Assembly: GCF_001570745.1 (NCBI RefSeq) | Contig: NZ_BCSG01000034.1 | Coordinates: 1-32,552 of the forward strand | From: Alicyclobacillus mali NBRC 102425 | Lineage (GTDB): Bacteria; Bacillota; Bacilli; Alicyclobacillales; Alicyclobacillaceae | Direction: 5' to 3' | DNA length: 32,552 bases | Shown here: one piece after another, positions 31,296 to 32,552 of the stretch | Numbering within the stretch: the stretch's first letter is position 1 | Layout of the letters: every line of letters starts with the position of its first letter | Made by a program: the position numbers and the translations under genes | The notes under the pieces: generated by a model | Seen by the model: only the letters and a program-made list of their open reading frames with translations | Told to the model about the DNA's origin: nothing | Databases searched by the model: none

Positions 31296-31964
31296 TCAAA
31301 AACCGAGCTTTTCACGAACAAAACGTACGTAGGTCTGAGAAACAGGTAATTTTTGTTCTGTAGGGAGTTGGAGGATTATTAAAAGCCCAGAATGAAAATC
31401 ACGTTCAATTCTCTTGATCCAGGCTACGTTGACGATATACGACCGGTGAATGCGCAGGAACTGATGCTGGGCTAGCTCGTGCTCCAAGATGTGCAACGGA
31501 AGATGAGTGGTATATGAAGCCTCTACCGTATGAATCCACGTTTGCTTCTCATAACTTTCGAGCCAAACAATATCCTGAAAATGAATTGGATACCATACAT
31601 CTTCTCTGCGTCCTATGAGAAAGGGATAGGAAATCCACTTCACCTTATATCTTGGCGGCAAAATAATAGTTAAAGCCATTTGCCTTCCTGGTTGGGCATG
31701 AAGAACATATCCGACACCGTGGTACGGAAGACCATAAACTGATTCGTCCACATCGACCTCTACGCGCTGCTTTGCGCAAAACACACGATTGGCTACGCTT
31801 CCAGGACGCACGAGATCTCCAGGACGCAAACGCAAATCGTACTCACCAGCGTGATAAAAAATGTATTTTCCTTCACTTGCAACTGCAATAGAAGCAACTT
31901 TAGGAACCCAGTCGGTCAGCATGGATGGCAAGTCCATTAGAAGGGGTAGATCTTCCATGTGCAT
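31296..31964 (-). CDS. LytTR-type DNA-binding regulator with N-terminal sensor domain
   Basis: This is a 222-residue regulator. The C-terminal ~100 residues are a LytTR DNA-binding domain: DIVWLESYEKQTWIHTVEAS, then LEHELAQHQFLRIHRSYIVN, VAWIKRIER and a final KLPVSQTYVRFVREKL. The N-terminal half is not a phospho-receiver; it resembles a sensor module seen in some Firmicute chemoreceptors (SIAVASEGKYIFYHAG, GDLVRPGSVANRVF, YGLPYHGVGYVLHAQ), which suggests direct sensing of a small molecule. No partner kinase is present. The ATG follows GAGGTGAGCG. It lies directly upstream of the CoA-transferase gene and probably controls it. Positions 31965-32215 upstream hold no gene that I can support. Confidence 0.88.
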   Translation of the reverse strand: MHMEDLPLLMDLPSMLTDWVPKVASIAVASEGKYIFYHAGEYDLRLRPGDLVRPGSVANRVFCAKQRVEVDVDESVYGLPYHGVGYVLHAQPGRQMALTIILPPRYKVKWISYPFLIGRREDVWYPIHFQDIVWLESYEKQTWIHTVEASYTTHLPLHILEHELAQHQFLRIHRSYIVNVAWIKRIERDFHSGLLIILQLPTEQKLPVSQTYVRFVREKLGF

Positions 31965-32310
31965 CGCTCACCTCATATGCTAGTATTACTAAGCCCACAG
32001 GAGTTCTATTCTGCGGGATTTGATCGTCCATCAGCACGGTCTGACTTGGTTCCAATGAGTCTCTTCTTCATCTTAATCGAGTTAGACTCGCATTCAACAC
32101 TTCGGAGTCACACAAAGCCCCACGAATCCCTTGCTCGTGCGGATTCACGGGACCTGTGAATAGCTCGCGTACTGTTGACAGCCTGCGTGCGCGAGATTTG
32201 CACCTCTGTCATTTCGTAAACGTCAACCGAACTACACCTTGACTCATGTGTCAGGCGTGGGGCTGAGCATCCGCCCGGCTCCGCATGGGTGCTCAAGGAC
32301 TCGTCCTTCC

Positions 32311-32341
32311 ATACGAAAGGCCCGCCGTCGCCGGCAGGGCC
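32311..32341 (-). terminator. Terminator after the IS66-family transposase
   Basis: In the leftward transcript AAGGCCC-T-GCCG, a short loop and CGGC-GGGCCTT form an 11-bp stem with one bulged base, followed by TCGT. Positions are approximate to a few bases. Confidence 0.55.
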
Positions 32342-32362
32342 TTCGCTGATGAATTTGAAATT

Positions 32363-32552
32363 TCACCTCTTCACTCGAATCCCCTCAGGAAGCACCGTCG
32401 ACCACGGTAACAACGGCGCCAACGCCGCCTCATCCATCAGATCCATGTTCGGCATCCGTTCAAAGAGATACGTGAGATACGCGGTCGGATTCAGTCCGTT
32501 TTCCTTCGCCGTCTCCACAATGCTGTATGTCACAGCACTGGCTCGCGCTCCA
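32363..32552 (-). CDS. IS66-family transposase, C-terminal end only
   Basis: The 62 visible codons (first full codon at 32551) read GARASAVTYSIVETAKENGL, NPTAYLTYLFERMPN, then LLPWSTVLPEGIR and stop. This is the typical C-terminus of IS66 transposases (A-x-x-Y-S-x-V-E-T-A-K-x-N-G-L-x-P, and the late LLPW). The rest of the protein, about 450 residues with the DDE domain, lies beyond the window, so it is unknown whether the gene is intact. Confidence 0.9.
   Translation of the reverse strand, partial: GARASAVTYSIVETAKENGLNPTAYLTYLFERMPNMDLMDEAALAPLLPWSTVLPEGIRVKR

Larger units (their letters stand above)
32216..32552 (-). mobile_element. IS66-family element, transposase end (continues past window)
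   Basis: The minus-strand transposase end, a terminator and about 120 bp of non-coding end sequence are present. GTAAACGTCAACC at 32216 resembles the IS66-family tip (GTAAGCG-type), so I place the element boundary there; the tip assignment is less sure than the family. The other end lies outside. Confidence 0.65.

Noticed and set aside
1..32552. CRISPR arrays, rRNA genes, replication origin, toxin-antitoxin or defence systems
   Set aside because: I looked for spaced repeats, DnaA-box clusters and recognisable defence families on both strands and saw none; the ArdC-like remnant is the only anti-restriction-type sequence.

Overview
The window looks like chromosome of a moderately GC-rich, endospore-forming Bacillota, most probably Alicyclobacillus or a close relative. 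The evidence is strong AGGAGG-type ribosome binding sites with many GTG and TTG starts, an H-type small acid-soluble spore protein, CcpA-type cre boxes, a YrhE/YrhD-like formate dehydrogenase pair, and a four-gene set resembling the cyclohexanecarboxyl-CoA enzymes BadH, BadI and AliB plus a CoA ligase. Alicyclobacilli are known for omega-cyclohexyl membrane lipids. The genus is inferred from content, not from a marker gene.

Layout. (1) 1-3464: a sugar ABC importer, with lipoprotein binding protein and first permease cut by the window edge, and its probable LacI-family repressor; a cre/LacI-like operator lies just after a good sigma-A promoter. (2) 3740-5026: a lone GT87-type membrane glycosyltransferase. 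(3) 5064-9548: a tight minus-strand operon of acyl-CoA dehydrogenase, BadI-like ring hydrolase, BadH-like dehydrogenase and AMP-forming CoA ligase. It would connect cyclohexanecarboxylate to pimeloyl-CoA, but no hydratase is present. (4) 9842-10876: an AT-richer DUF2332 gene. (5) 11085-11641: six tRNA genes (Arg, Leu, Ala, Asn, Val, Ile in transcription order) with a promoter and a terminator. (6) 11801-14891: gnd, a nitronate monooxygenase-like gene and sspH. (7) 14995-18286: an APC amino-acid permease with a possible leader peptide, and a frameshifted aldehyde dehydrogenase with an upstream cre box. (8) 18578-20857: a GT39-like membrane protein and an HSL-family esterase.

(9) 21050-24034 is a mobile-element scar: an ArdC-like metallopeptidase remnant cut by an apparently intact IS1634-family element, next to a 3'-truncated IS256-family element. 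(10) 24035-29112: a TRIC-type channel gene, then a formate dehydrogenase unit (DUF2294 gene, large FDH subunit, DUF1641 partner). A strong intrinsic terminator sits directly against the FDH ribosome binding site with no room for a promoter after it, so FDH expression probably depends on read-through. (11) 29518-31964: an acetyl-CoA hydrolase/succinate CoA-transferase and a LytTR regulator. (12) 32216-32552: the end of an IS66-family element that leaves the window.

Most genes are on the minus strand. By eye, the first 2.4 kb and the part right of about 24 kb are clearly AT-richer than the middle. No CRISPR array, rRNA or replication origin was seen.
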